Assembly (NCBI RefSeq): GCF_014218275.1
Contig: NZ_AP023213.1
Coordinates: forward strand, 3,889,501 to 3,953,500
Direction: 5' to 3'
Length of the DNA stretch: 64,000 nucleotides
DNA from: Citrifermentans bremense
Lineage (GTDB): Bacteria > Desulfobacterota > Desulfuromonadia > Geobacterales > Geobacteraceae
The position numbers were made by a program, and so were the translations under genes. The notes under the pieces are model-generated. The model did not search any database. It was given only the letters and a program-made list of their open reading frames with translations, and was not told where the DNA came from. Position 1 is the stretch's first letter; each line of letters begins with the position of its first letter. This document shows, piece by piece, positions 17,112 to 26,600 of the stretch.

Positions 17112-18260
17112 TCAGGCGCCCTTTCCGGCGCGCCCCCCCTGCTTCATCCTGCCGAAGGTGGTGATGATCATGCCGGCCAACCCCACCCAGAGGCTCCCGA
17201 GGATCACCGGCTTGGCCGGGTTATGTCGGATGTTCATGCCGACCCAGTAGCGAATTTCATTAACGGATAGGGAATAATCTCCTGCTGCGACTTTCTCGCC
17301 AATCGCGCCCTTCCCGGACGCCAGCGGCTTGTCGCCCGGCATGGTGTCTGCCTTGCCGTACGGCCACACCTGGAAGTAAGCCTCCCCTCCCCTTTCCGTC
17401 ACAGGTGACGGACGGTAGACGACCTGGAGGTAGAAAAGTGGATCGGCCGCGCCCTGGGGAAAGGGGAAGACGCCTGGAGATTCCTTCTCGCCGGTGGAGT
17501 ACATGAAGGACTTGTCTTTCTGCCTGTAGCTCTGCAGCGGCACGTGGGCTCCGTAAAGGTTAGCCCCCCCTTTGTCGTAGAGGTACACCGCCGTCGAGTA
17601 CCCTTCCTTTTCAGGTAGATACTTGAAGCCGTTGTAGTCCAGGTTGTGTCCGATGTAGACGATCGACTTCTTCTTGGCGCCAGGCTCTCCCACCTCCACT
17701 TCGTAGGCAGCCCTTTTGTCGTCGCCATCGACGCGGTACCCGGTGTGCATCTTGACCAGGGTCGTCTCCCCCTTCAGCTGGGAGAACTTGAAGAAGCGCC
17801 CTTGCCTCACCGTGTCGTAGCTTTCCAGAGAGCTGTTGACCAGCGTTTCCCCTTCCGTGAGCCGCATGGAGCCTTCAAAGAAGAACAGGCTGTCATAGAC
17901 TATGGCGCCGAACATGGCCACGAAACTCAGGTGAAAAAGGATCATGCCGAAGGAGATGGTGGTCAGTTTTCGGTGCCAGATCCTCCCGAAAAAGCAGCAG
18001 GCGACGTTGATCACCAGCAGCACCAGCAAGCCGTTGAACCAGAGCGTGCTGAAGATCAGGTCCCAGGCGCGCTTCTCGCGAAAAACGGTAACACCAGTTA
18101 CGCAGCAGGCCAGGATGGCGACAAGCAGGAACATGGCCAGCTTCGCGGAGGCCAGAAAGTCGTAGATTTTCCGCGGGATCTTGTGTACGGGATGGTATCG
18201 GGGCTCAAGAGGAAAGTGTTCGTTTTCTGAATCGGCAATGCGGTCAAGCTCACTCATCAT
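17112..18260 (-). CDS. resB: System II cytochrome c assembly protein ResB
   Basis: Partner of CcsA in the cytochrome c synthetase. In 382 residues there are three membrane segments near the N-terminus (about 38-58, 70-92, 103-125), a large periplasmic domain of about 220 residues, and a last membrane segment near 350-370 (PVILGSLWVGLAGMIITTFG). This is the ResB plan. Two neighbouring ATGs (18260, 18257) could start it. It is 16 bases behind the beta-propeller gene. Geobacters tend to carry several ResB-CcsA pairs, so this one may serve the local cytochromes. Confidence 0.93.
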   Translation of the reverse strand: MMSELDRIADSENEHFPLEPRYHPVHKIPRKIYDFLASAKLAMFLLVAILACCVTGVTVFREKRAWDLIFSTLWFNGLLVLLVINVACCFFGRIWHRKLTTISFGMILFHLSFVAMFGAIVYDSLFFFEGSMRLTEGETLVNSSLESYDTVRQGRFFKFSQLKGETTLVKMHTGYRVDGDDKRAAYEVEVGEPGAKKKSIVYIGHNLDYNGFKYLPEKEGYSTAVYLYDKGGANLYGAHVPLQSYRQKDKSFMYSTGEKESPGVFPFPQGAADPLFYLQVVYRPSPVTERGGEAYFQVWPYGKADTMPGDKPLASGKGAIGEKVAAGDYSLSVNEIRYWVGMNIRHNPAKPVILGSLWVGLAGMIITTFGRMKQGGRAGKGA

Positions 18261-18276
18261 GCAGTCCTAAATAAAG

Positions 18277-19581
18277 TCACAGTTTCTCAACCTTCCACCA
18301 AAATTCCTGGCCTATCTTGACCCCGTAGCCGACCGATTTGCCGTCGGGTGAGAAGGCAAGATCCCAAACCGCCTCGTAATGCGGATGTTCCTTGATGGTC
18401 TGCCCTTTTGGGTCTGCGGTGACAGCGAAACGCTCCCCGGCCTTGCGGGCGCGGTAGACAAGCCGGCTGCCGTCGGGGGTAAACCGCGGCGAGACGACCT
18501 TGTCGTACTTCGGCCCCTCCACTCCATTGACAACTACGAATGCATTCTGGCCGCTCGTGGCAGCATAAGCATGGAGGGTTCCGTCCGGGCTGAAGCTAAC
18601 CCCGCTGATCTCGTCATAGACTTTTTCGGCCTGCTTGCCGTCGACAAAGGCCGCGACCTTCTCCTTCAGCATGGCTGTGTAGAGGGTACGGCCGTTCTTT
18701 GCGACTACCAGATCGAATACCGTTTCGACAGGGCTTACCGGCATTTCCGCGCCGTCCTTGACCAATACGGTGCTTTTGCCTCTCCGCGCCAGGTAGGCCA
18801 GGTGCTCCCCCCCTTCCGAGAGTTTGGCCGCCAGTATCTCGTCGTACCACCCCCCCGGTTTCTCAGTCAGGCCAGGCTGCTTCAAGTCAACGGTGACCAC
18901 CGCATTTTTGCCGTCCTTGGTGACGGTGTAGCAAAGACGCGTACGGGAGGCATCAGCGGCCAGTTCGCCGACAGCGTCATAGTCTCCCCTGCTGGCGCAG
19001 CCAGAAAGATCGCTAGAGCAAAGCCGCAGAAAGATTTTCCTGGTGGCGCCGTTTTGTTCGGTGTATGCGAGCCTCTTGCCGTCGTCGCTGAGAATCGGGG
19101 TCGGATTGGCGGAGTCAAAGGGAGCGCTCTCCCGGTCTCCGGCCACGATCAACCATTTCCCTCCCGCCTTCGCATCGTAGATGATCCGCCCGTCAGGGGT
19201 GAAAAAAGGCCTTCCTATGCCGTCAAAGGCCTTGCCGGCCTTCCCGTTGGCGATCACGCGCTGCTTATTACCCTCGGTAGCGACGAAAGCGAAATCGCCC
19301 CGGTACTTGCTGAACAACTGATCGTTTATTGCTGCATAGCCGCCGTTTATCTCGGAATCCAGGATGACGAAGGATTGGCCGGCCTTGCTCGCCAGCATGG
19401 CAACGTGCCGGCCGTCCGGGCTGAAGTACTTTTCGCCCAGTTCATAACCTTCCGGCGCCACAGCCAGCTTTGCCGATTTGTCGTTGAATGCTGATTGTGA
19501 GGAGTTGGCAGGGGTCTTGTCGCAGGCGGTTCCAGAAACCAGCAGGAAGAATAGGGAGCCGTAAACTGCAATGTATTTCAT
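18277..19581 (-). CDS. Exported WD40-like beta-propeller (PD40) protein, probable lipoprotein
   Basis: The protein has 434 residues. The N-terminus MKYIAVYGSLFFLLVSGTAC is a signal with a cysteine at 20 that could be lipidated, though GTAC is not an ideal lipobox. The rest contains repeated TolB-like blades with F(S/T)PDG motifs: YFSPDGRHVAML, FFTPDGRIIYDA, ILSDDGKRLAYT, SFSPDGTLHAYA, RFTPDGSRLVYR and AFSPDGKSVGYG, enough for a propeller of about seven blades. It immediately precedes resB and ccsA, so a role in envelope assembly or as a partner in cytochrome maturation is inferred, not shown. Confidence 0.8.
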   Translation of the reverse strand: MKYIAVYGSLFFLLVSGTACDKTPANSSQSAFNDKSAKLAVAPEGYELGEKYFSPDGRHVAMLASKAGQSFVILDSEINGGYAAINDQLFSKYRGDFAFVATEGNKQRVIANGKAGKAFDGIGRPFFTPDGRIIYDAKAGGKWLIVAGDRESAPFDSANPTPILSDDGKRLAYTEQNGATRKIFLRLCSSDLSGCASRGDYDAVGELAADASRTRLCYTVTKDGKNAVVTVDLKQPGLTEKPGGWYDEILAAKLSEGGEHLAYLARRGKSTVLVKDGAEMPVSPVETVFDLVVAKNGRTLYTAMLKEKVAAFVDGKQAEKVYDEISGVSFSPDGTLHAYAATSGQNAFVVVNGVEGPKYDKVVSPRFTPDGSRLVYRARKAGERFAVTADPKGQTIKEHPHYEAVWDLAFSPDGKSVGYGVKIGQEFWWKVEKL

Positions 19582-19719
19582 TGAGACCTCATCGAGTACT
19601 GCTTTGTTGCGGTATCTGCTTTAGCTGGCCGTCGACTGTCACAAGACGGCCCCGATTATAACAGTTTGAAACGCTGAGACAAAGTCCAATCTGACAGCAG
19701 TTCTTTTAATCCTGGCCTC

Positions 19720-19751
19720 AAAAAGCCCCGCCAATTCTGACGGGGCTTTTT
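19720..19751. terminator. Bidirectional terminator behind the cytochrome cluster
   Basis: AAAAAGCCCCG and CGGGGCTTTTT flank a 10-base loop. On the minus strand it lies 25 bases behind the last cytochrome gene, separating the cluster from the propeller/resB/ccsA genes. Confidence 0.88.
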
Positions 19752-19775
19752 GAGGTTTTACTGATCCATCAAGTC

Positions 19776-22700
19776 CTAATAGGTACCGCCAGGTGCGTAG
19801 GTTTCGTTACTACTACGGTTACATGTGCTGAATGAACCGCTGCCGCCACCCATGCACTGAGGAGTGTAGGTAGTAGCCCCGATCTTCTTGGGGTTGTGGT
19901 TACTGAACTGGTTGCTGTTGCGGATGAAGGCGATCGGCCCGTTATTGACGGTTCCTGCCCATCTGCTTCCGGAGAGCTTCGTCACTACGCCGGTAGGCAC
20001 CACGTTGGAACCGTGGACGTCGGCAGCCCTGACCGGGCGCACAGCGCCGGCCGCGACAGTGGAAGCGTACTTGCTGCTGTGGCAGAGGTTGCAGCCGTAG
20101 CGGATGTAGGGCAGCTTCTCAGTCTTGTCAAAGGTAGCGCTGGTCCCGGCTGCGGAGCCTGCGCCATGGTCGGCAGTGGTGTTCGTGTCATACCCTGCAT
20201 GGCAGACTTTGCAAAGGGTCGATTCGTTTGTGCCGGCGGCTGCAGTCCCGCTGACGGCAGGGACGCCGCGCAGGGTGTTGTTGTTGCCGTGTGCGGTCAC
20301 AGTACGCAGTGTCAGAGGCGTTACCGGGGTGTTGTGGCAATCGAAGCAGTTGATGACCACGCCCTGGGACAGCGTTCCCGAGGTCCCCCTGGTGCCGGTA
20401 GGCTTGTAGGGGACGTTCATCCTGGTGGCTGCCGGGAAGTCGCGGTTAAGCGGTCCGAGGACGGGGTGCTTGGAAGAGTTGGCCAGCGCGAACTGTGCAG
20501 CTACGTTGACGAGCCCCCCTTGCGCGGCCGCGCCGTTGGCCGTGCTGTAATCGGTGCCGAGGTTCACGCCGCCAAAGGGCATGAATGCGTTGCCGCCAGC
20601 GGTCCACGCCGTGGTGTTCTTGGCGCCGTCGGCATCGTGGCATTTCAGGCAGAACTTCTGGGTGATGACGTTGGCGATGGTGTCCACGCTTGCGCTGGAG
20701 GTCCTGCTCCCGGAAACGAAAGAGGTACTGAAGCGCTGGAAGGTGAAGGAAGCGGTCCCAGCGATGTTGGTGATCAGGCTCTCCCCTTGCACGTCAGGGT
20801 CGCGCAGGTCGATGTTGCCGTTTTGGTGGTAGGTGGCGCTCGATTTGCCGGTAGCGGATTCACCTTCGAGGTGGCAGACGATGCAGTCGGCGTCGGTCAC
20901 TGCGCCGCGCCCGCTCTTCTTATGCCCCCAGGTAAGGCCGAACTCTGTCTTTACTGCCGACAACTGGACTCCCGGGCGCCCGTATTTGCGCGTGATGGGG
21001 GAGGAGTGGCAATCGATGCAGCCGAGAGTTCCGTTCCAGGCTACGCTGCCGTGGCAGCCGGAGGTGGCGCAGGTGCCGCCGGTGGCGGCGTAGGTGTAGC
21101 CGAAGGAAGGCTGGATGTCGTAAGCGCCGTTTGCGTGCTGAGCGTTGGTGGTGTACACGCCGCCGCTGTAGGTCACGCTGGTATGGCAGTAGTCGCAGGT
21201 CTTGGAGGCATGCGTTGCTCCGCCATGGGCGTTGGCCTTGGCCGTACCCCAGGTAGTAGTTCCTGCTGCGTAGTTCGGGGGCGAGGCATGGCACGAAGTG
21301 CAGGTGCTGGTCCCGGTTCCCCAGACCAGGTTGGTCGCGGGCGCGGAGAGCGTGGTGCGGCTCTCGCCCGACTGTGAGGTTTTGCTGGTCCCCTGGCTGT
21401 GGCAGTAGGTGGTGCAGGAGGCGAAGGTCGGGGTCTCGGAGACGGCGTGTGACGCCTGGCCGTAGCTTTCACCCGCTATCTGGCGCAGCGGGCTCGCGAT
21501 GTCTATGATGCCGTCGGAGTGCTTGTTGCCGGCAGGCGCAACGCCGTTGTCCTTGTGGCAGGCGGCGCAGGTGGCGATCCCCGTGTGTTTCGCGTGCGAG
21601 CCCTTGAACTGCCCGGCGGGAACGTTGCGGCCGGTACCGTCCGCGGGAGGATTGCCGTGGCAACCGCCGCAGTTGGTGATGGCCGAGGAGAGCGCGATCT
21701 TCGGCGTGACGGTGGAACTAGGGCCGAACCCGGTTTCCACGAGGGCGCCGTTGCGTGCCTTGACGTCGAAGGTATAGGGGGTGCCGCTGGTCAGGCCGGA
21801 AATGGTCTTGATGCCCCAGCCGGATTTGGTAAGCCAGGCGGCGGTCGCACCGATGGTGCCGCCGGACTGGATGTACTGGTTGGTGTAGGCCCCACCGTTG
21901 ATCCTGATGGCGTACTGGGCGGCTGCGGAGTTGGCGTCGGAGTTGACCGCCACGCTCAGCTGGGTTCCGGTCCCGATGTTGCTCACTGCGGGTGCCACCG
22001 GAGCCTGTGCCAGGGTGACGGCCGTGGTCGCCGTGGAAGGCGCGCTCTGGCAGCTCCCGGCCGTGTTGTAGCCGGTGACGGTGTAGTTGTAGGAGGTTCC
22101 AGGCTGCGCCGTGTTGTCCGTGTAGGAGCCGGTCAGGATGTTCGTCGCTATCTGCACTCCGTCGCGGAAGACGATGGAGTAGTTGGTATTGGCGCCCGGG
22201 GTCCAGGTAAGGGGAACCGAGGTCGTGGTCTCGGTGCCGTGGGCAAGAGCCGTGGGCTGGCCGGCCGCGCAGGGCGAGTTGACGGTGAACAGGGCGCTTC
22301 CGCTGCCGCTCACCCCGCCCGGCAGGGTTACCGTCACGTCGCGCCCGCCGAGGGTTGCTCCGACGGCAACGGTTACCGGAACGGTAAGCGTGGTGGAGTC
22401 CACGTAGGTGACCGCGCCGAGCGTTATGCCGGTGCCGCTGAAGGCGACCGTCGAGCCGCTTTGGAAGTTGGAACCGGTGATGGTGACCATGGCAGGTCCC
22501 GCCCCCTGGATCATGAAGGCCGGGGCCGTAGAGACGACGGTCGGGGCCGGGGCGTTGTTCACCGTGAACGTGGTCGTCGCAAACCCTGTGTCGGGGTTGG
22601 TGACTGTCAGAGTCCTCGCCCCTGCGGCGGCGTCGGCCGCGACGGTCACAGGGACGGTAAGGGTGGTGGCGTTTACGTAGGAGACTGTCCCCGCGGTGAC

Positions 22701-23606
22701 CCCCGTGCCGCTGACATCGACGGTCGCGCCGTTTTGGAAGCCGGTACCGGTGATGGTGACCGTGCTAGGTCCGCTCCCTTGGGCCATGCTGGTGGTCGAG
22801 AGGCCGGTGACCGTCGGGTTTACGATGGAGATGGGCCTCAGTGCGATCAGGACGCCGCCGTTTATGTAGCTGGTGCTGAGCGTAGCCGTTCCCGCGCCCA
22901 CCGCTCCCGCAGTGGCCTTCACCGCATATGCGGCGCCGTTCGAGCCGCTGGTCGTGCCGGTGTTGTCGATGGCAGTCCAGTTGGCGGCGGCGATATTGGC
23001 GGTCGCCCAATTGCTGAAATTGACCGAGGTAGTTTCGGAAACCTGCCCAAGGAAGACGATGGTGTCGTTGTCCGACGTGGTGGTGATGGTATTGGCCGAC
23101 AAAGTCGTAGATGCCGTGGTGTTGGCCTTGCCGCTGCTTGCGTCTATCGGGTTCGCCGGGTCCACGCCGCGGAAGGCGTAGATGTTGGCCGCGACGGTGC
23201 CCGTGCCGCAGTTGACGGTGAAGTTGGCGCCGATGTCACCCGAGGTGGCGACCTTGTAGGCGCTGGTGCTGTACCTGTAGGTCGAGGTGGTCCTGAGAGT
23301 CAGCGGGTAAAGCGTGGTCCACCCGGTGCTTCCCATGGTGGGAAGCGTCGTGGCAGTGGTCCGGCTGGTGACGCTGATAACCATAAGGTCGCCGACTTGC
23401 AGACCGGCCGGCGCCGCGACCGAAAGGGTCGTGGAGGTTCCGGTGGCGGACGACATGCCGAGATAGGAAACACCAGCAGCAGCCTGGATCGGCTTATACC
23501 ACCCCTGGTACATGAAGACCGATGTCACCAAGGTGAAGAGGAGAACAAGGCTGGTCTTCGTCCACCAGCTCATCCCATGGATTTTATTCCTGATTATCTT
23601 TCCCAT
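19776..23606 (-). CDS. Multiheme c-type cytochrome with IPT/TIG and Fn3 domains (about 12 hemes)
   Basis: The protein has 1276 residues. After a long signal or anchor region (first 44 residues, ending QAAAG) comes a ~200-residue beta-rich domain. Two IPT/TIG Ig-like repeats of about 85 residues follow (each with GSGPSTVTITGTGFQ-type and TTLTVPVTV strands), then Fn3-like domains to about residue 640. The remainder carries about 12 heme sites: ten CXXCH (CGGCH, CAACH, CTSCH, CDYCH, CIDCH, CIVCH, CLKCH, CFDCH, CKVCH, CNLCH), one CX3CH (CTTYCH) and one CX4CH (CATSGCH) paired with CIDCH. The design, adhesin-like half plus cytochrome half, suggests a cell-surface or extracellular electron-transfer protein. 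The N-terminus resembles that of the next gene upstream. Confidence 0.9.
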   Translation of the reverse strand: MGKIIRNKIHGMSWWTKTSLVLLFTLVTSVFMYQGWYKPIQAAAGVSYLGMSSATGTSTTLSVAAPAGLQVGDLMVISVTSRTTATTLPTMGSTGWTTLYPLTLRTTSTYRYSTSAYKVATSGDIGANFTVNCGTGTVAANIYAFRGVDPANPIDASSGKANTTASTTLSANTITTTSDNDTIVFLGQVSETTSVNFSNWATANIAAANWTAIDNTGTTSGSNGAAYAVKATAGAVGAGTATLSTSYINGGVLIALRPISIVNPTVTGLSTTSMAQGSGPSTVTITGTGFQNGATVDVSGTGVTAGTVSYVNATTLTVPVTVAADAAAGARTLTVTNPDTGFATTTFTVNNAPAPTVVSTAPAFMIQGAGPAMVTITGSNFQSGSTVAFSGTGITLGAVTYVDSTTLTVPVTVAVGATLGGRDVTVTLPGGVSGSGSALFTVNSPCAAGQPTALAHGTETTTSVPLTWTPGANTNYSIVFRDGVQIATNILTGSYTDNTAQPGTSYNYTVTGYNTAGSCQSAPSTATTAVTLAQAPVAPAVSNIGTGTQLSVAVNSDANSAAAQYAIRINGGAYTNQYIQSGGTIGATAAWLTKSGWGIKTISGLTSGTPYTFDVKARNGALVETGFGPSSTVTPKIALSSAITNCGGCHGNPPADGTGRNVPAGQFKGSHAKHTGIATCAACHKDNGVAPAGNKHSDGIIDIASPLRQIAGESYGQASHAVSETPTFASCTTYCHSQGTSKTSQSGESRTTLSAPATNLVWGTGTSTCTSCHASPPNYAAGTTTWGTAKANAHGGATHASKTCDYCHTSVTYSGGVYTTNAQHANGAYDIQPSFGYTYAATGGTCATSGCHGSVAWNGTLGCIDCHSSPITRKYGRPGVQLSAVKTEFGLTWGHKKSGRGAVTDADCIVCHLEGESATGKSSATYHQNGNIDLRDPDVQGESLITNIAGTASFTFQRFSTSFVSGSRTSSASVDTIANVITQKFCLKCHDADGAKNTTAWTAGGNAFMPFGGVNLGTDYSTANGAAAQGGLVNVAAQFALANSSKHPVLGPLNRDFPAATRMNVPYKPTGTRGTSGTLSQGVVINCFDCHNTPVTPLTLRTVTAHGNNNTLRGVPAVSGTAAAGTNESTLCKVCHAGYDTNTTADHGAGSAAGTSATFDKTEKLPYIRYGCNLCHSSKYASTVAAGAVRPVRAADVHGSNVVPTGVVTKLSGSRWAGTVNNGPIAFIRNSNQFSNHNPKKIGATTYTPQCMGGGSGSFSTCNRSSNETYAPGGTY

Positions 23607-23624
23607 TAACTATCTCTCCCCGGT

Positions 23625-26600
23625 TTAGTACGACGACCAGACTGGCGTTTCTTTATAGTGGCAATCGACGTTGGAGCAGGTCTTGGCCTTGAACTGCGAA
23701 GACTGGCCCACGATGCCGTTGTACACGGCGGTCCCGCCGAAGTTGCGGGCAGGCGTGATGGAGATGGTGCGCCCGGTGCCGGGGATGGCCTCGCCCATGT
23801 CGTGAGCGGCGCCATTATGGCACACACCGCACACCGCCGTCCACGAAGTACCTGAACCGAAAGCATCGCTGGTAGCGGTCAGGGTGGCGTTGTTACGCTG
23901 CACCAGGTAGGCGATGTGCTTCTCGTGCGCCCCCTTCCCCTCTGCTACGCCGGAGCGCTCCAGCTTGTCCGCCCAGGTTCCAGGGCCGTAGCCGTGGCAG
24001 CTGTCGCAGTTGCCGACGCCCCACTTGACGCCGTCCATGTGCCTGCGTCCGGCCAAGGTGCCGGTTGCATCGCCGTTATGGCCGTGGCACCCGGAGCAGT
24101 CGGTGACGTTGGTGTTCATACCCGCGTGGGTACCGGCAGGCTGGAAGCCGGTGTCGCCCGGGACCTTGTGGCAGACGTTGCAGTTGGCGACCGACTTGGA
24201 GCCGCCGGCGACGTAGCTTGCGCTGGTCCAGGATGGGAACACCGCGGTCCCGACGTTGGCCGCTAAAAGCGTGCCGCCGGTCCCTGCCGGGTTGTGGCAA
24301 TAGGTGTTGTTGCACTTGGTGCCGCTGTAGCTCGCGCTCATGGCGCCGTTTTTGGTTGCCAGCCCCTGGAACGCCGGGGTGGAGCTGGAGTTTATGTGTG
24401 CGAAGTTGGTCGGGATCGGACCATGGCAGGCCTCGCAGCGGTAATCGACCGTCGAGTAGTTGCTGAAGCCGATGGTTCCCCTCAAGTGGGTCTGGTGCGC
24501 GCCGACCTTCGGATCGTTGCTCACGTTACCCGCGCCGGAAACGGTTCCGGTAAGGCCCGAGGCGTTTCTCGGCGGAGCCACCACGTAGCGGTTATCGGGG
24601 GTGATGGTCTCGGTCTCGGTGCCGTGGCACCCGGTGCACCCCATGCCGTTCACGCTGAAGCCCTTGCCGTGCTTGTGGCAGTCGATGCAGTCGCGGCCGT
24701 CGGTGCCGAAGTGGTTCCCCAAGGTCGCCGTGGTGGCGAAGGGGTGCGCCTTGGTGCCGTTGGCGCCGGTGGCGTCATAGGTGTGGCAGACCTCGCAGAT
24801 CTTTTGCGAGGAGGCCCTGGGGGTTGCCCCGGAATCCCATCCCGGTACCGGCTGCGTCGCGCTGGTGCCCGTCGTCCTTCTGTAGTTGATCGGCTGCCCT
24901 GCGCCGGGGAGCTCCCCTTTGCTGGCGTCGGGGGCGGCGACCGTTTCGCGGATGCGGTTCACGTTCCTCGTGGCCGCGCCACCCTGCACGTGGCAGGTGG
25001 AGCAGTCGAACTCGCCGTAGCGGGCGTTCGGGATCCCCCATCCGCCGTTGGCGCTCCACTTGGCGGAGCTGGTGCTGTCGGAGTTGTGCAGCATCGGGTT
25101 GTTCACGGTCGAGGAGACCGCGACGTTCGCCGGCGAGCCGTGGAGCGACGCCGAGGCGGCCACGGTCGTCTTGTTGACCACGTTCTTCGCCGCCGTCGCC
25201 TTGGCGGAGACGGTGAGGGTCACCGAGCCGATCTGGCCGGAGTTGAGGACGATGCTCGGGGCGCTGAACGACGAGGCGTTGAAGTCCGTGCTGTTGGTCT
25301 CCGACGGGATCGCCAGGTTGTAGGTGACCGGGGTGCAGCCGGTCCCCGAGTCGGTGTTCTTGATGGAGACCGTGTACTTCATGCTCCCGCCGCGGTTCAG
25401 GTATCCGGAATCCGGCCCCACGATGAGGAGCGGGGTCTTCTTGGTGCAGCTCACCACGTTGAGGGTGGTCTGCACGTCGCCCGTGGTGACCACCGCGTGA
25501 CTCGCGTCGGCCGCGGTGAAGGCGCGAGTTTTGCCGGCGCCGCCCAGGTGGTCCACGGTGGCCTTCACGGTCACGGTGGTGGTGGTCTGCGCGCCCGGGG
25601 CGAGGGTGACCGAGGGAACCGCGAGGGTCGGCGGGTCGAAGACGTCACCGACGTCGGTGTCGGACACGCCGAGGTTGAAGGTGGTGGAGCCGCACCCGCC
25701 GTAGTCGTTGTTGACCACCTTGAGGTTGTAGACCGAAGTCCCGCCGTCGACGGTGATGGTGGAGGCTACGCCGCCGGTCGGTGTCAGCAGGGTCAGGGTC
25801 GGGTCGTTGCGCACGCAGGCCGCGGCGGTGGTGAAGGTCCTCGGTGTCGCGGAGCTCTGGTTCCCCACGCCGTCGCGCGCCTTGACGGTCCAGGTGTAGG
25901 TGGTCCCGGCGATCAGTCCGGCGGGGGCCCAGGAGGTGGATGCGATCCAGCCGCTGTTGGTGCTGTACGAGGCGCCGTCGTTGATCTCGAAGTAGTAGCT
26001 GACGTTGCCGACACCGGCGTCGGTCGCGGCGCTCGACTGCAGCGTCGTGTTCATCGCCTGGTCGGTGGAGGCGTCGGCGGGGAAAACAGCCGTAAGGCCA
26101 GTCGGGGCGACGGTATCGACCTGCACGGAGCGTGTGAGCCCGGAGAGCGCGGAGACGTTCCCCGCGGCATCTTTGACCCACGGGTAGAGGGTGTAGCTGC
26201 CGTCAGCGGCGACCAGGAAGGTGGCAGGCGCCGTGGCACTCCAGCCGGCAGCGTTGGCGGCGGGCTGGGTGCTGCTGCTGGTGATGAGGTAGGCCGCGAC
26301 CGTGGTGCCGACGTCGGTGCCGGTGATCCCGCCGATGGGGATGTTGCGGCTGTTGGTCTGGGTGTTGACGGTGAAGCTTCCTACCGTCGGCGCGGTCATG
26401 TCGACCACGACGGTTACGGGGGTGGCGTAAACGGTCGAGACGTTCCCGCCGCCGTCCTTGACCCAGGGGTAGAGGGTGTAGCTCCCCGCCGCTGCGACGG
26501 TGAAGGTCGCAGGCGCGGAGGTGGTCCACCCCGCGTCGCCGGCGGCAGGCTGGGTGGCGCTCGTGGTGATCAGGTAGCCGGAGATGCCGCTTCCCCCCAC

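Noticed and set aside
22300-22830. Tandem DNA repeats as a mobile element
   Set aside because: They are the two IPT/TIG domain repeats within one coding frame.
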